Shown here: positions 28,554-38,714 of the stretch, piece after piece | Position numbering within the stretch: position 1 is the first letter of the stretch | How the letters are laid out: each line of letters starts with the position of its first letter | From: Myxococcus xanthus | GTDB lineage: Bacteria > Myxococcota > Myxococcia > Myxococcales > Myxococcaceae | DNA length: 64,000 nt | Direction: 5' to 3' | Assembly (NCBI RefSeq): GCF_013116825.1 | Contig: NZ_JABFNS010000015.1 | Span: 25,328 to 89,327 of the forward strand | Translations under genes and position numbers: made by a program | The notes under the pieces: generated by a model | What the model was told of the DNA's origin: nothing | Databases searched by the model: none | The model's input: only the letters and a program-made list of their open reading frames with translations

Positions 28554-29060
28554 TCAGTCGAGCGGCTTCGACAAATCCCGGGCGTACCAGTGGTCGCAGC
28601 CGAAGTGGCCCGTGCTGCCCATGGGCGCGCACAGGGGTTCGAAGCCCATGCGGCGGTAGAGCTTCTGGGCCTGCTGCATTCCCGCCAGCGTCTCCAGGTA
28701 GCAGCGCTGGAAGCCCGCTTCACGCGCGAACTCCAGGCAGCGTCGGAGCAGGCGCTCGCCCTGGCCGAGGCCTCGGGCTTCGGGGAGGAAGTACATCTTC
28801 CGCAGCTCGCAGACGCCCGCGTCTCCTCCTTCAAGTGGGGCGATTCCACCGCCGCCGATGACACGCCCCGCCCGCTCCACGACGAAGTAGGCGGTCCGGG
28901 GCCGGGCGTAGGCGGCGGTCATCGCCGACACTTCGGGGTCGTGGATGGCGAAGCCAGGGCCGTCCGCGCCGAACTCCGGCATCACGGTTCGGATGATGCC
29001 GGCAACGGCCGTGTCATCCCTCGATTCGATGCGTCGCAGCGTCAGCTCTTCCGTGCTCAT
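28554..29060 (-). CDS. GNAT-family N-acetyltransferase
   Basis: A 168-aa protein with the acetyl-CoA motif A segment ELRKMYFLPEARGLGQGERLLRRCLEFA and the C-terminal strand/helix LETLAGMQQAQKLYRRMGFEPL, the usual GNAT end. The N-terminus LRRIESRDDTAVAGIIRTVM is the family's first strand and helix. The substrate cannot be assigned. The next gene downstream on this strand (endonuclease III-like) is 129 bases away. Confidence 0.85.
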   Translation of the reverse strand: MSTEELTLRRIESRDDTAVAGIIRTVMPEFGADGPGFAIHDPEVSAMTAAYARPRTAYFVVERAGRVIGGGGIAPLEGGDAGVCELRKMYFLPEARGLGQGERLLRRCLEFAREAGFQRCYLETLAGMQQAQKLYRRMGFEPLCAPMGSTGHFGCDHWYARDLSKPLD

Positions 29061-29262
29061 GCGCGCAACGTTTCATAGCCGGGGCTGAGGTGCCAGCGGC
29101 GGCAAGGCGGCCGCCCGCTGCGTTGACGCTCACGCACGGGTTGTGCAGCCGGATGCACAGATGCCACGGGTGTGATGCAGCGTGTACGCGTTCCCCTTCG
29201 TCTGGGGGTGCCTGTACGCGACAGCCTCTTGGATGGCATGTTCGTTGTATCGAGGGGGATGT

Positions 29263-32200
29263 ATGTACTGCGCTGACTGCCGCGAAGAGCGGCGTGGCAA
29301 GGACTTGTGGTGCGCGCTGTGTGGCGCTCGGATGACGGGGCGCTCGCGTGAGGTCATCGAAGCCGAGCTCACGCACGTTCAATTCCTGCTCGATGAGCTG
29401 ACGCGGTGGGAGTCGTCCGAGGTTCCGCCCAGCGTCCGGCGCTTCATCTCGGAGCGGTATGAGCGGCAGGCTCGCATCCTCCTCGCGGTCTTGACGGAGC
29501 TGCCTCCAGCGGGCTCCGCGGAGGCGGCCTCGGTGCAACCGGAGGTCGAGGTGACTCCGGCCGTGGAGGCTCCGGGGCTCGCCGAGGAGCCGCGCCAGGC
29601 CGAAGCGTCTGCTCCGTCGGAGCCGGAGGACGTCGCGGCGCCGTCGCCCCCGTCCGCGCCGGAGGCCGATGCCGGAGTGGACGCGGCGCCCGAGGCTGTG
29701 CCGTCGGATGAGCCGCTTCCCGAGGCCCCGCCTGTCTGGATGCCGCTGCCTGCGAACCCGGCGGAGCCCTACGCGGAGCCGCCGCCGGCGCGAAGCCTCA
29801 CCGCGCGCCTCGTCGAGGAGACCTCCACCTGGAACCGCGTGTGGAGGCCGTTCCTCTACGAAAGCCTCATGTGGTTCGTCGGGGCCTTCCTCATCCTCTC
29901 CAGTGCCCTCTACCTCGTGTTCGAGAGTTGGGTGGGGATGTCGTCTGGCTTCCGCTCGCTCACGGTGTTCGGGCTGACGGCGGGTTGCTCCGCGGGCTTC
30001 ACCGGTTGGGGCGCGTACCTCGCCAGGCGCGAGGCGTTACGCAAGCCTGGGTACATCCTGGGGCTCATCGGTACGGCCGTGGCGCCGCTCGCTGGTATCG
30101 CACTGGGGCCCATGGGCTTGGGGGACGTCTTCCAACTGGGAGGCGTCGGCACGGTGTGGCTCATCCCCGCGCTGCTGGCATGGGCGGGAGTGGCGGCCTT
30201 CCTGGCGCGCAAGCCGCTGGAGGCCTTCGATTCCACGTCCCGTCCCTTCATCCAACTGGCGCTCGTGGCCAGTACCTTGATGATGGGGTTGGCGCCGCTC
30301 GCCGCGGGGCTGGGCATCCATGCGCTGTGGCTCAACGTCCTGCCGTGCGCGCTCTTCTTCCTCTTGTCCTCGCGTCCGCCGCCAGCGCCGCGTGAGGGCA
30401 CCGCGCTCGCATTCGTCCTCGCCGCGCCGCTGTACCTGCTGCTGCTCTATTTCACGCGCCTGCACGTCGCATTGGCGGGCGCGGACGTGGCGGTCTCCGT
30501 TGGCACCTATGCCCCGTTCGGCGCCTTTCTCCTGGCCACCGCGTTGCGCTTCCGCACCCTGGACGCCGAGCGGGGCGCGGATTCGCTGTCCATTGGCGTG
30601 GTGTCACTCCAGGCCACCTGCCTCATCGTCGCGGCGCTGGCGCCGGCGCCGGCGCTCTTCGTCACGGCGGCGGTCATCTCGTGGACGTTGCTGTCGCTGT
30701 CGCGCGGCGGCGTCGCCCGCATCCGGTGGGTCTACGCGGCCTATGCGAGCACGTACTTCGCCTATGCCTCCTTCTCCCAGCTCATCCCCGGGCCGGTGCG
30801 GCGCATCATCAACGCGGTGAAGGCCTGGCTCGGTTACGTCACCGAGCCGCTGCCCCTTCAATTCGGAGCGCTATCCGCGCTGCCCTTCATCTTCGCGGGC
30901 GCGTTGCTCGCCGTGTCGCGGCTGTGGCGAGGCCAGCGTACGGGCAATGCACGGGACCTCGCGCTGGCGGAGGTACTGCTGCGCGCCACCGCGGTGGCGA
31001 GCCCGCTCTTCGTCTTCTTTGGCCTGTCGGGACCGGACGCTCGGCCCTCCTTCTGGAGCGCGCTGGCGCTGGCGGTGCTGTGTCTCGTCCTGGGCCTGCT
31101 GGTGGAGCGCTTCTTCCTGACGGTGGTGGGGGCGGGGCTGTCGCTGTTCCTTCCCTTCCAGGCCTACGCCGTCCTGGGGGCGTCCGGCGGCGCGGTCGCG
31201 TCGGGGGCGCTGGCCCTCGTGCTCGCCTCGGTGAGCATGCTGTGCACCGCGCGCACGCGCGGGCTGCTGGGCGCTGTCGTGGGCGTGGTGGCCACGGTGG
31301 GGTTCCTCATGGGCCTGATTGCCGGTGACGGCTTCACGGCGGTGACGGGCGTGGCCCTGTGTGGCGCCGCCGCGGTGCTCGTCGCCTGGGTGCTCCAGCG
31401 CGCCTCGCTCATGGCGCTGGCGTCAGTGCTGGCGGCGGCCACGCTTCCGCGCCTGGCGGGAGAGCTTTCGTCCACGGCGGTGGCGCCCACGCTCGCGGCG
31501 GTGGCGCTCGGGCTCTCGTTGCTGGGGATGCGGAGTGGGCTGACGCGGTGGCTGGGCCTGCCGGGCGTCTTCTACGCGGTGCTCGCGATTCCCTGGGGCG
31601 TGCTGGCCCAGGCGCCGGGGCTGGCCGGCATCATCCTGGTGTCCGCGGGCGCGGTGGCCTTGGCGTCGCGGACGTTCCCGGTGGTGCGTCCCCTCGCGGT
31701 GCTCATGTCGGCCCTGGCGCTGGTGCGCGACATCCCGGGGCTCTATTCGCCATGGGGTGGATGGATGTCGCCGGGCCTGTCCGTGGCGCTGTTCTGCTGC
31801 TGGGCCCTGGGGGCTTCCGTCGCCGCGGCCCGGTGGGGTCGAGGCATCAGCGCGACGGTCGCTGGGCTCATCGCGCTCGTCTTCCCGCTGACGGCCCTGC
31901 TGGGCGCGCGTTCGTCGGAGCAGGCGCCCCTTTTGCTGGGGGCAGCGCTCGCGGCGTTGCTCACCGCGCGCGTACTGCCCGCGGGGCTGAGTGTCGCCGT
32001 GGCCGCGCTCTATGCGCTCACCGCGACGTCCAGTTTCGGCGCCGTGCCGTTGCTGTTCCTCGCCGGGGTGTTGAGTCTCCTGGCCGTGCTGGAGGAGGTC
32101 CCCGCGGTCTTGCGCGTGGGGGCGGGCGGTCACCGCTTCGCCCTGGCGGCGACGTTGTCCGCCGCCGTGGTGCTGGGCGTCGCGGTCGTGAGGTGGGACG

Positions 32201-34692
32201 ACGCGGGGTTGCCGTTGCTGCTCGTGGGCACCTGCGTGCTGCCCTTGCTCTGGACGCGAGCCAGTCGTCAGCCGTTCTTCGCGTCGCTCGCGGTCCCGTA
32301 TTCCTTCGTGGGCATCGTGGTGGTGGGAGGCGAGCTGCCCTCGTGGGTTCAGGCGCTTCCGCTGCTGGGCCTGGCGCTGGTGCGTGTCGTGGCGCACGTC
32401 CCCGCCGCGGCATCGCTGCTGCTGCGCTCGCGTGAGGAGGCGCCTCGCCAGGCGCTGTCATCGTGGATGCAGGGATGGCTCGCCGTGGTGGCCCTGCCCG
32501 TGCTCGTCGTCGCGCTCAGGCCGTACCATGTCCCCACGTCGCTCTATGTGCTGTTGGCGTCCCTGGCGCTGATGCCCGGGCCGCGTCCCTCCTTGCGCGT
32601 GTGCGGCTCCGCGCTGGCCCTCCTCTTCTTCCTGGAGGCACGTCCCATCGCCATCGGCCTGTTGCTCGCGCTGGCCATCGTGGAGAGTCATGGGCCCGCT
32701 CGCGTGTGGGCGTTCTTCCGGAGCGCGCCGGACATGGCGCTGCGGCCCGGCGCCGTCGTCACCGCGCTCATCCTCGCGGTGCTGCCCACCCTCTATTCGC
32801 CCACGCCGACTCATCTGGCCACGCTGGCGGGCGTGTTGGCGCTGGCAGCGTTCCTGCTGTCCCAGCGGTGGCTGCTGGCTCCCGCCATCTGGGCGCTGGC
32901 GTTGGCGCCCATGGGCGCGGTCGGAGTGGACGAGTTGTTCGAGCGAGGGCTCGACGCGGGCCTGTCCGTCATCGCCGTGGTGCTGGGCGCGGCCGTGGCG
33001 TCCGCCGTGCTCCAGTCGGGACGCCTCCAGCGCGCGCTCACCCAGGCCTTCGCGAAGGTGTTGCCTCCGCTGGAGGACACCTGGAGCGAGCCGCTGTGGG
33101 TGGGCAGCGCCGGTGCGTTGGGCGCGCTGCTGCTGGAGCGCCTGCTCCTGTCGGGCCCTGGCTCACTGCCCCTGCCGGTGGCGGTGGGCGCCGCGGTGAC
33201 GGCGTGTGTATTGATGGTGGCGAGGGAGCCGTGGATGGCCAACGCGGCCACCGCGTTGCTGGGCGCCTCGCTCGTCGTCGCCGTGGACCCGCTGTGGGTG
33301 CCCGCTGTCGTCAGTGGAACAGGGCTGGCGTTGTGCCTCATCGGGTCGCTCGTGGACGCTCGCGGTGTGCGCGTGGGCGCCTCGCTGCACCATGGCGGCT
33401 GGGTGCTGGCGCTGCTGTCGCTCGCGGGCTTGCGCGAACTGGAGCACGTGGGCACCCCGCTGACGTTCCTGTTCGGCGTGGGCGCGGCGTGGGCCGTGGT
33501 GTGGCGGCGTCGCGAGCGCGAGGTGGTGGGGTGGCTGGCCTCGCTCGCCGCCGTGCACGGATGGCTGCTGTATCTGGGCGCGGTGTACTCCAGCGGTCGG
33601 GGTGCGGCGTTCATCCTTCCGTACCTCGGTGCGGCCAGCGCGCTGTTGGCGGCCCTCTCGCTCTTCGTGGCCAGCGAGTCGCGGCGCCGGAGCGTGGGGC
33701 ACGGCTTCGCCGGGGTGGCGCTCTTCGAGGTGATGGCGGGGCTGGCGCTCGTGGACACGTCGCTGGGCGCGCTCCGCGAGGGGCTGGTGGCGAGCGTGGC
33801 GCTGGGCGTGCTGCTCTTCGCCCTGGTCCGCCGCGCGGCCACGGAGAAGGAAGAGGCGTCCGCCTACATGGCGCAGGTGGTGCTCGCGCTGGGCTATCTC
33901 TCCGTCCGCATGCTGGGAATGGGGGCGCACCCGGGCCCCGGCGACAGCCTGGCGGCCCTGGTGGGCGGTGCGCTGTTCACCGGCCTCTACTTCTTCGTGC
34001 AGCGCGAGGGCTCCTCCCTGGCGTGTTTCCGGCGGCCCGCCTTGTTGGGTGCATATCTCTTCCCGTTGGCGGGGCTGCTCTCCGCTCCATGGAGCGAGCC
34101 CCTTCACGGGGCGGCGTTGATGGTGGGGTATGCCGCTCACTTCGCCGCGCTGGCCACGCACCCGCGGCACCGGGGCCTGGCGTCGCTGACGTCGGTGGTG
34201 GCGTTCAACGCGGCGCTGCTGCTGGTGTGGCAGGGGACGGGCGCGGGGGAGGCGCAGTTCTATGTCATCCCCGCGGGGCTCTCCCTGCTCGCGTTGCTGC
34301 GCGTGTTCCGCGAGGCCATCGAGGTGGAGACCTATGCCCGGTTACGTGCGCTGGCCGTCACCGCCATCTACGTGGCGGGTGCCTGGAAGCCGCTCATGTT
34401 CAATGATGGCGCTTCGATGCTCCTGTGCGTCACACTCTGCGTCGTGGGCGTGGCGTGTGGCATCGCGCTGCGCATCCGCTCCTACGTGTATCTGGGTACG
34501 GCGTTCCTGGTGACGTGCATCGTCGCCAACCTGGTGCGCTTCGGCATGCGGGACCACCGGATTGCCGCGGCCTCATTGTTCGTCCTTGGACTGATGGTCA
34601 TTGGTTCCATGGTGATGCTCAGTGCGCACCGCGCGGCGCTGCTCCAGAGGTATGCACGGGTGCGAGCCATGCTCGCGACCTGGGAGGGCTGA
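29263..34692 (+). CDS. Giant polytopic membrane protein with zinc ribbon, 1809 aa
   Basis: I chose the ATG preceded by GAGGGGG; the frame is open upstream but has no ribosome-binding site. The N-terminus has CADC and CALC (CxxC-x13-CxxC), a zinc ribbon. About 60 residues of helix follow, then an acidic Pro/Ala/Glu-rich linker (about 90-190). From about residue 205 to the end it is almost continuous Ala/Leu/Val/Gly-rich membrane helices with short loops, far more than in a typical transporter. No catalytic motif or known transporter signature was recognised. It could be a scaffold or sensor in the inner membrane. Confidence 0.8.
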   Translation: MYCADCREERRGKDLWCALCGARMTGRSREVIEAELTHVQFLLDELTRWESSEVPPSVRRFISERYERQARILLAVLTELPPAGSAEAASVQPEVEVTPAVEAPGLAEEPRQAEASAPSEPEDVAAPSPPSAPEADAGVDAAPEAVPSDEPLPEAPPVWMPLPANPAEPYAEPPPARSLTARLVEETSTWNRVWRPFLYESLMWFVGAFLILSSALYLVFESWVGMSSGFRSLTVFGLTAGCSAGFTGWGAYLARREALRKPGYILGLIGTAVAPLAGIALGPMGLGDVFQLGGVGTVWLIPALLAWAGVAAFLARKPLEAFDSTSRPFIQLALVASTLMMGLAPLAAGLGIHALWLNVLPCALFFLLSSRPPPAPREGTALAFVLAAPLYLLLLYFTRLHVALAGADVAVSVGTYAPFGAFLLATALRFRTLDAERGADSLSIGVVSLQATCLIVAALAPAPALFVTAAVISWTLLSLSRGGVARIRWVYAAYASTYFAYASFSQLIPGPVRRIINAVKAWLGYVTEPLPLQFGALSALPFIFAGALLAVSRLWRGQRTGNARDLALAEVLLRATAVASPLFVFFGLSGPDARPSFWSALALAVLCLVLGLLVERFFLTVVGAGLSLFLPFQAYAVLGASGGAVASGALALVLASVSMLCTARTRGLLGAVVGVVATVGFLMGLIAGDGFTAVTGVALCGAAAVLVAWVLQRASLMALASVLAAATLPRLAGELSSTAVAPTLAAVALGLSLLGMRSGLTRWLGLPGVFYAVLAIPWGVLAQAPGLAGIILVSAGAVALASRTFPVVRPLAVLMSALALVRDIPGLYSPWGGWMSPGLSVALFCCWALGASVAAARWGRGISATVAGLIALVFPLTALLGARSSEQAPLLLGAALAALLTARVLPAGLSVAVAALYALTATSSFGAVPLLFLAGVLSLLAVLEEVPAVLRVGAGGHRFALAATLSAAVVLGVAVVRWDDAGLPLLLVGTCVLPLLWTRASRQPFFASLAVPYSFVGIVVVGGELPSWVQALPLLGLALVRVVAHVPAAASLLLRSREEAPRQALSSWMQGWLAVVALPVLVVALRPYHVPTSLYVLLASLALMPGPRPSLRVCGSALALLFFLEARPIAIGLLLALAIVESHGPARVWAFFRSAPDMALRPGAVVTALILAVLPTLYSPTPTHLATLAGVLALAAFLLSQRWLLAPAIWALALAPMGAVGVDELFERGLDAGLSVIAVVLGAAVASAVLQSGRLQRALTQAFAKVLPPLEDTWSEPLWVGSAGALGALLLERLLLSGPGSLPLPVAVGAAVTACVLMVAREPWMANAATALLGASLVVAVDPLWVPAVVSGTGLALCLIGSLVDARGVRVGASLHHGGWVLALLSLAGLRELEHVGTPLTFLFGVGAAWAVVWRRREREVVGWLASLAAVHGWLLYLGAVYSSGRGAAFILPYLGAASALLAALSLFVASESRRRSVGHGFAGVALFEVMAGLALVDTSLGALREGLVASVALGVLLFALVRRAATEKEEASAYMAQVVLALGYLSVRMLGMGAHPGPGDSLAALVGGALFTGLYFFVQREGSSLACFRRPALLGAYLFPLAGLLSAPWSEPLHGAALMVGYAAHFAALATHPRHRGLASLTSVVAFNAALLLVWQGTGAGEAQFYVIPAGLSLLALLRVFREAIEVETYARLRALAVTAIYVAGAWKPLMFNDGASMLLCVTLCVVGVACGIALRIRSYVYLGTAFLVTCIVANLVRFGMRDHRIAAASLFVLGLMVIGSMVMLSAHRAALLQRYARVRAMLATWEG

Positions 34693-34729
34693 CACCGGGA
34701 GTTCTTGGCGGACGGCCTGGGAGGTGGTC

Positions 34730-35581
34730 TTGAATGCGCCCCTCATGTCGCTCCGCCTTCCACTCCTTGCCGTCTTCCCCCTCAGCGTGCTCGTGGGGTG
34801 TGCCACCGTGAAGCCGCGCCCCACCGCGCCCGTTGCCACGACGGAGGCGGTGACGGTGGCCGCGCCAGGAGGACTCGCGCAGCCGGTGCCGGTCACGGCG
34901 GTGGAGCTGGGGGCCGCCGAAGTGGCGCCCACGGTGGCGGCGACGCAGTGGGTGAGCGCGGGGGTGCTGGAGGCCACGCTGCGGGCGGCCGAGCAGGTGA
35001 CGGGGCCCGCCAGCACCACCGGCCGGTTCTGGGACGTGGTGCTCGCGCCCACGCAGATGTCGCGCTCCATCGTCCAGCGCTCCCTCCAACTCGTGGGCAT
35101 GCGCAGCCTGCGCCGAGTCAGCCGCGGCGTTCCGGATGACTGCTCCGGCTTCGTGCGCCTGGCGTACCGCTCCGCTGGCATCGACCTGGTGGCGCACGGC
35201 TTCCGCGCGGGAGAGAACGCCGTCTCCGCCATCTTCCGCCGCGCGGTGGATGTCGGCTCTGTCCACCACCAGCCGCCGCGTCCCGGAGACCTCGTCTTCT
35301 TCCGTGAGACGTATGACCGCAACCGCGATGGCCGCCGCAACGATGGGATGACACACATTGGCGTGGTGGAGGCCGTGGATGCCCATGGCACCGTCACCTT
35401 CATCCACCGGGGCGGCAAGGGCGTCGCGCGAGGCCGGCTGAACCTGTCCTTCCCGTCGAGGCACCAACTGGAGCAGGGCGGGCCCGTGGTCAACGACTAC
35501 ATCCGCCCCGCAGCGAAGGGCTCGCGGGCCTATCTCGCCGGTGAGCTGTTCGCGGCCTTCGCGTCGCCTGAGGGGCTGTAA
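34730..35581 (+). CDS. NlpC/P60-like lipoprotein
   Basis: A TTG start at 34730 is supported by GGGAGG five bases upstream; the ATG five codons later (34745) lacks one. The signal is LRLPLLAVFPLSVLVGC. After a Thr/Val/Ala-rich linker, residues about 110-240 read as NlpC/P60: VPDDCSGFVRLAYRSAGI has the catalytic Cys, PPRPGDLVFF is the second hallmark, and MTHIGVVEAVDAHGTVTFIHRG has the catalytic His. Such enzymes cut peptidoglycan stem peptides or other amide bonds in the periplasm. It lies 37 bases after the giant membrane protein on the same strand. Confidence 0.85.
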   Translation: MNAPLMSLRLPLLAVFPLSVLVGCATVKPRPTAPVATTEAVTVAAPGGLAQPVPVTAVELGAAEVAPTVAATQWVSAGVLEATLRAAEQVTGPASTTGRFWDVVLAPTQMSRSIVQRSLQLVGMRSLRRVSRGVPDDCSGFVRLAYRSAGIDLVAHGFRAGENAVSAIFRRAVDVGSVHHQPPRPGDLVFFRETYDRNRDGRRNDGMTHIGVVEAVDAHGTVTFIHRGGKGVARGRLNLSFPSRHQLEQGGPVVNDYIRPAAKGSRAYLAGELFAAFASPEGL

Positions 35582-35640
35582 CTTTCCAGTACCCGGCTCA
35601 TACCCTGAGTTGCTTTGAAGATGTGCCGCGCTGATGCGTC

Positions 35641-36066
<426 letters not shown>

Positions 36067-36067
36067 G

Positions 36068-38611
36068 TCAGTCGCTCTTCTGCTTGAGTGACTTGATGGC
36101 GGTCGCCGCTGCTTCGTGACCGCAGTCCTTGCTGCCCAGGAGGCCCTTCGCCTTGGGGAGCGAGGTGACGCGCTCCAGCGCGGGGATGGCATCCGCGTCA
36201 CCCAGGCCCGCGAGACGGTTGGCGGCCTGGGTGCGGATGTCGCAGTCCGGGGAGTTCAGCGCCTCGCTATAGGCGCGAACCAGGTTCACCCCGTCCGCGG
36301 CCTTCACAAACTCCAGGTAGCGCAGCGCGCCCCACTGGCGCAGGGAGTACGCCTCCTCGGCCAGGTCCTCGTAGTGGGTGCGCAAGTGGTCCTTCGGGAG
36401 CCGGGCCAGGGTATTCCCCAGGACGGTGAGAGGCTCCTTGCCGTAGTCCTCCGCCAGGCCGTCGAGGATGAGCGGCTCCACGTCCTCGAGCTCCTCCTCC
36501 TTCAAGTGGTTGAGCGCGGTCCGTTCGCTGATGTGGTGCCCCTTGGCATGGTGCGCCGCCACACGCGCGCGCCTCAGCGAGGGCAGTTCCTTCTCCTCGT
36601 CGGTGGCGGCGTCCATCAGCGCCAGGGCTTCGTCCAGCTTCCCATCCTCCAGCAGCGCGAAGGCCCGGGTGCCGGCGTCGTTGCGCTGGCTCAGCCACGC
36701 GGCGCCAGCGCCCAGGAGCACCACCGCGCCGGCGACCAGCGCCGCCTCGCGCCGCCGCTGACGCAGCAGCTCTCCCAGGCCGGTGGGCAGCTTCACGGCC
36801 TGGAGCTTCGCCAGCAGGGGCGCGAGCGCGTTGCCCCGGCTGCCTTGCGAGGCGAAGCGGTCTCCAAAGGGCGGGCCCTCCGCGGCGCGCTGGCAGCGGT
36901 AGAGCTGGAGTTGCTCGTCGCGGCCGGGGAGGGTGATGGCGCCGCAGGGCTCGGCGGTGACCTCCGCGCGGTTGCGCGCCAGGTTCACCGCTTCGGTGAA
37001 GGTGACCTCACCCGCGCTGGCGACATGCTCCACGGCCTCGATGACCTCCATGGGCTCGCCCAGCACGGAGTCCTGCGTGGCGAGCACCTCGCCCGCGTGC
37101 AGGCAGACGCGCACGTTGAGGCGGTCCACTTCCGGCACCGCCTGGTTGTGGCGCCACAGCCGGTCCTGCATGGCCATGCCACACAGCACGCCCGCGGTGG
37201 GGGAGCGGAACACCACCAGCAACGCGTCCCCGCGCTTCTGGACCAGCCGCCCGTCGTGCTCCTTCACCAGGGGCATCAGCAGCTTGTCGTGCGTCTCCAG
37301 CATCCGCGCGTTCTCTTCGTGCGTCTGCCGGCTGGTGCGCTCGGTGAAGCCCTGGATGTCGGTGAGCATCACCGTGAGGTTCTGCGGCTTCACCAGCGGC
37401 GCGTTGCCGCCCGTCACCGCGGCCACTCCGCCGGAGGACTTCAGTCCGAAGGACGCCGTCCCCGTGTGCTGGGCGGCCGCCGGCAGGGCGCTCGAGGCCG
37501 AGCCGCCGCTGGAGGCCACGCCGAACGCGGCGGTACCACTGCTCGCCTGCGGCGCCGGAGCGGCTCCCGCGAAGGCCGCCGTGCCCGTGGGGCCCGGACT
37601 GCTGCCCGTGGCACTCCCGATGCCGAACACCGCCGTGCCCGAGGAGGGCGTGGCGCCACTTCCCGGCTGCGGGACGTAGGCAGGGGTGCCCAGGCCGGGC
37701 GTGAAGGCGGAGAGGGCGGAGTGCGCCGCGGCCAGCGCGTCGGCCAGTTCGTGCGCGCTCTGGGGGCGCTTGCTCGCGTCCTTCTCCAGCAGGCGCATCA
37801 CCAGCGACAGCAGGCCCACATAGCGCGACAGCGCGGGAGCCGCGCGGTCCAGGGGCAGCGGCGCGGCGGAGGCGTGCTGCGACAGGAAGTTTCGCGGCAG
37901 GGGCCCGTCGAAGGGGAGCCGCCCGGACAGCACGCGGTAGGTCAGCACGCCGAACGAGTACAGGTCGCTGCGCGTGTCCACCTTCGCGCCCACGGCCTGC
38001 TCCGGCGACAGGTACTCCGGCGTGCCCAGCACCACGCCAATCTGGCTGACGCTGCTGGCGGCGTCCGGCTCCACCAACCGGGCGATGCCGAAGTCCAGGA
38101 GCCGGGCCTGCTCGCCCCGGGCGCTCTTGGAGATGAAGACGTTCTCCGGCTTCAGGTCGCGGTGGATGATGCCCTTGTCGTGGATGGCGGCCAGGCCCTC
38201 CGCCAACTGCTGGAGCAGGGGCAGCGCGCGGCCCGGGGGCATGGGGCCCGGCGTGAGCACGTCGTACAGGCTCTCACCTTCGACGAACTCCATGACCAGG
38301 CAGGCGTGGTCGCCGGATTCGCCGAAGTCGACGATGCGCACCACGGCCGGGTGCTCCACGGCGGAGAGGAGGCGCGCCTCGCGCTTGAAGCGCTCCGCCA
38401 TGCCGGCCTGGGCGTGGAGGTCATGGTGCAGGACCTTGATGGCCACCTTGCGGCCCAGGGAGACCTGTTCGCCAAGGTAGACCTCACCCATTCCGCCCGA
38501 GCCCAGCGGACGGAGAACCCGGAAGCGACCGTCGAGGACAAGGGAGTCGGGGGCCAGCACGCGGGGCGCATCTTGGCCGACTTCGGTCCAGCGTGCAGCC
38601 GGTTCCTTCAC
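36068..38611 (-). CDS. Ser/Thr protein kinase fused to a class III nucleotide cyclase domain
   Basis: An 847-aa protein. The kinase domain spans about 28-290 with Gly loop LGSGGMGEVYLG, Lys59 in VAIKV, HRDLKPEN at 150-157 and DFG at 173-175. A Ser/Gly/Ala-rich linker (about 300-400) follows. Residues about 408-580 look like an adenylate/guanylate cyclase fold: VMLTDIQGFT has the first metal Asp, and RGDALLVVF and VCLHAGEV follow. A membrane segment (LVAGAVVLLGAGAAWLS) is at about 615-635, then a HEAT-like helical C-terminus. It is divergent from the giant TPR gene (104 bases apart). Cyclase activity is uncertain since the purine-binding residues were not confirmed. Confidence 0.9.
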   Translation of the reverse strand: MKEPAARWTEVGQDAPRVLAPDSLVLDGRFRVLRPLGSGGMGEVYLGEQVSLGRKVAIKVLHHDLHAQAGMAERFKREARLLSAVEHPAVVRIVDFGESGDHACLVMEFVEGESLYDVLTPGPMPPGRALPLLQQLAEGLAAIHDKGIIHRDLKPENVFISKSARGEQARLLDFGIARLVEPDAASSVSQIGVVLGTPEYLSPEQAVGAKVDTRSDLYSFGVLTYRVLSGRLPFDGPLPRNFLSQHASAAPLPLDRAAPALSRYVGLLSLVMRLLEKDASKRPQSAHELADALAAAHSALSAFTPGLGTPAYVPQPGSGATPSSGTAVFGIGSATGSSPGPTGTAAFAGAAPAPQASSGTAAFGVASSGGSASSALPAAAQHTGTASFGLKSSGGVAAVTGGNAPLVKPQNLTVMLTDIQGFTERTSRQTHEENARMLETHDKLLMPLVKEHDGRLVQKRGDALLVVFRSPTAGVLCGMAMQDRLWRHNQAVPEVDRLNVRVCLHAGEVLATQDSVLGEPMEVIEAVEHVASAGEVTFTEAVNLARNRAEVTAEPCGAITLPGRDEQLQLYRCQRAAEGPPFGDRFASQGSRGNALAPLLAKLQAVKLPTGLGELLRQRRREAALVAGAVVLLGAGAAWLSQRNDAGTRAFALLEDGKLDEALALMDAATDEEKELPSLRRARVAAHHAKGHHISERTALNHLKEEELEDVEPLILDGLAEDYGKEPLTVLGNTLARLPKDHLRTHYEDLAEEAYSLRQWGALRYLEFVKAADGVNLVRAYSEALNSPDCDIRTQAANRLAGLGDADAIPALERVTSLPKAKGLLGSKDCGHEAAATAIKSLKQKSD

Positions 38612-38714
38612 CCAGGATTCGGGGAGCCATCACGTCCCGTTGCTTGCCCCACAAGCGGGGGTTTGCCAGAAATTTCGAGGGCTTGGACCCCGTGCTAACG
38701 TCCCTGCTCCCGCG

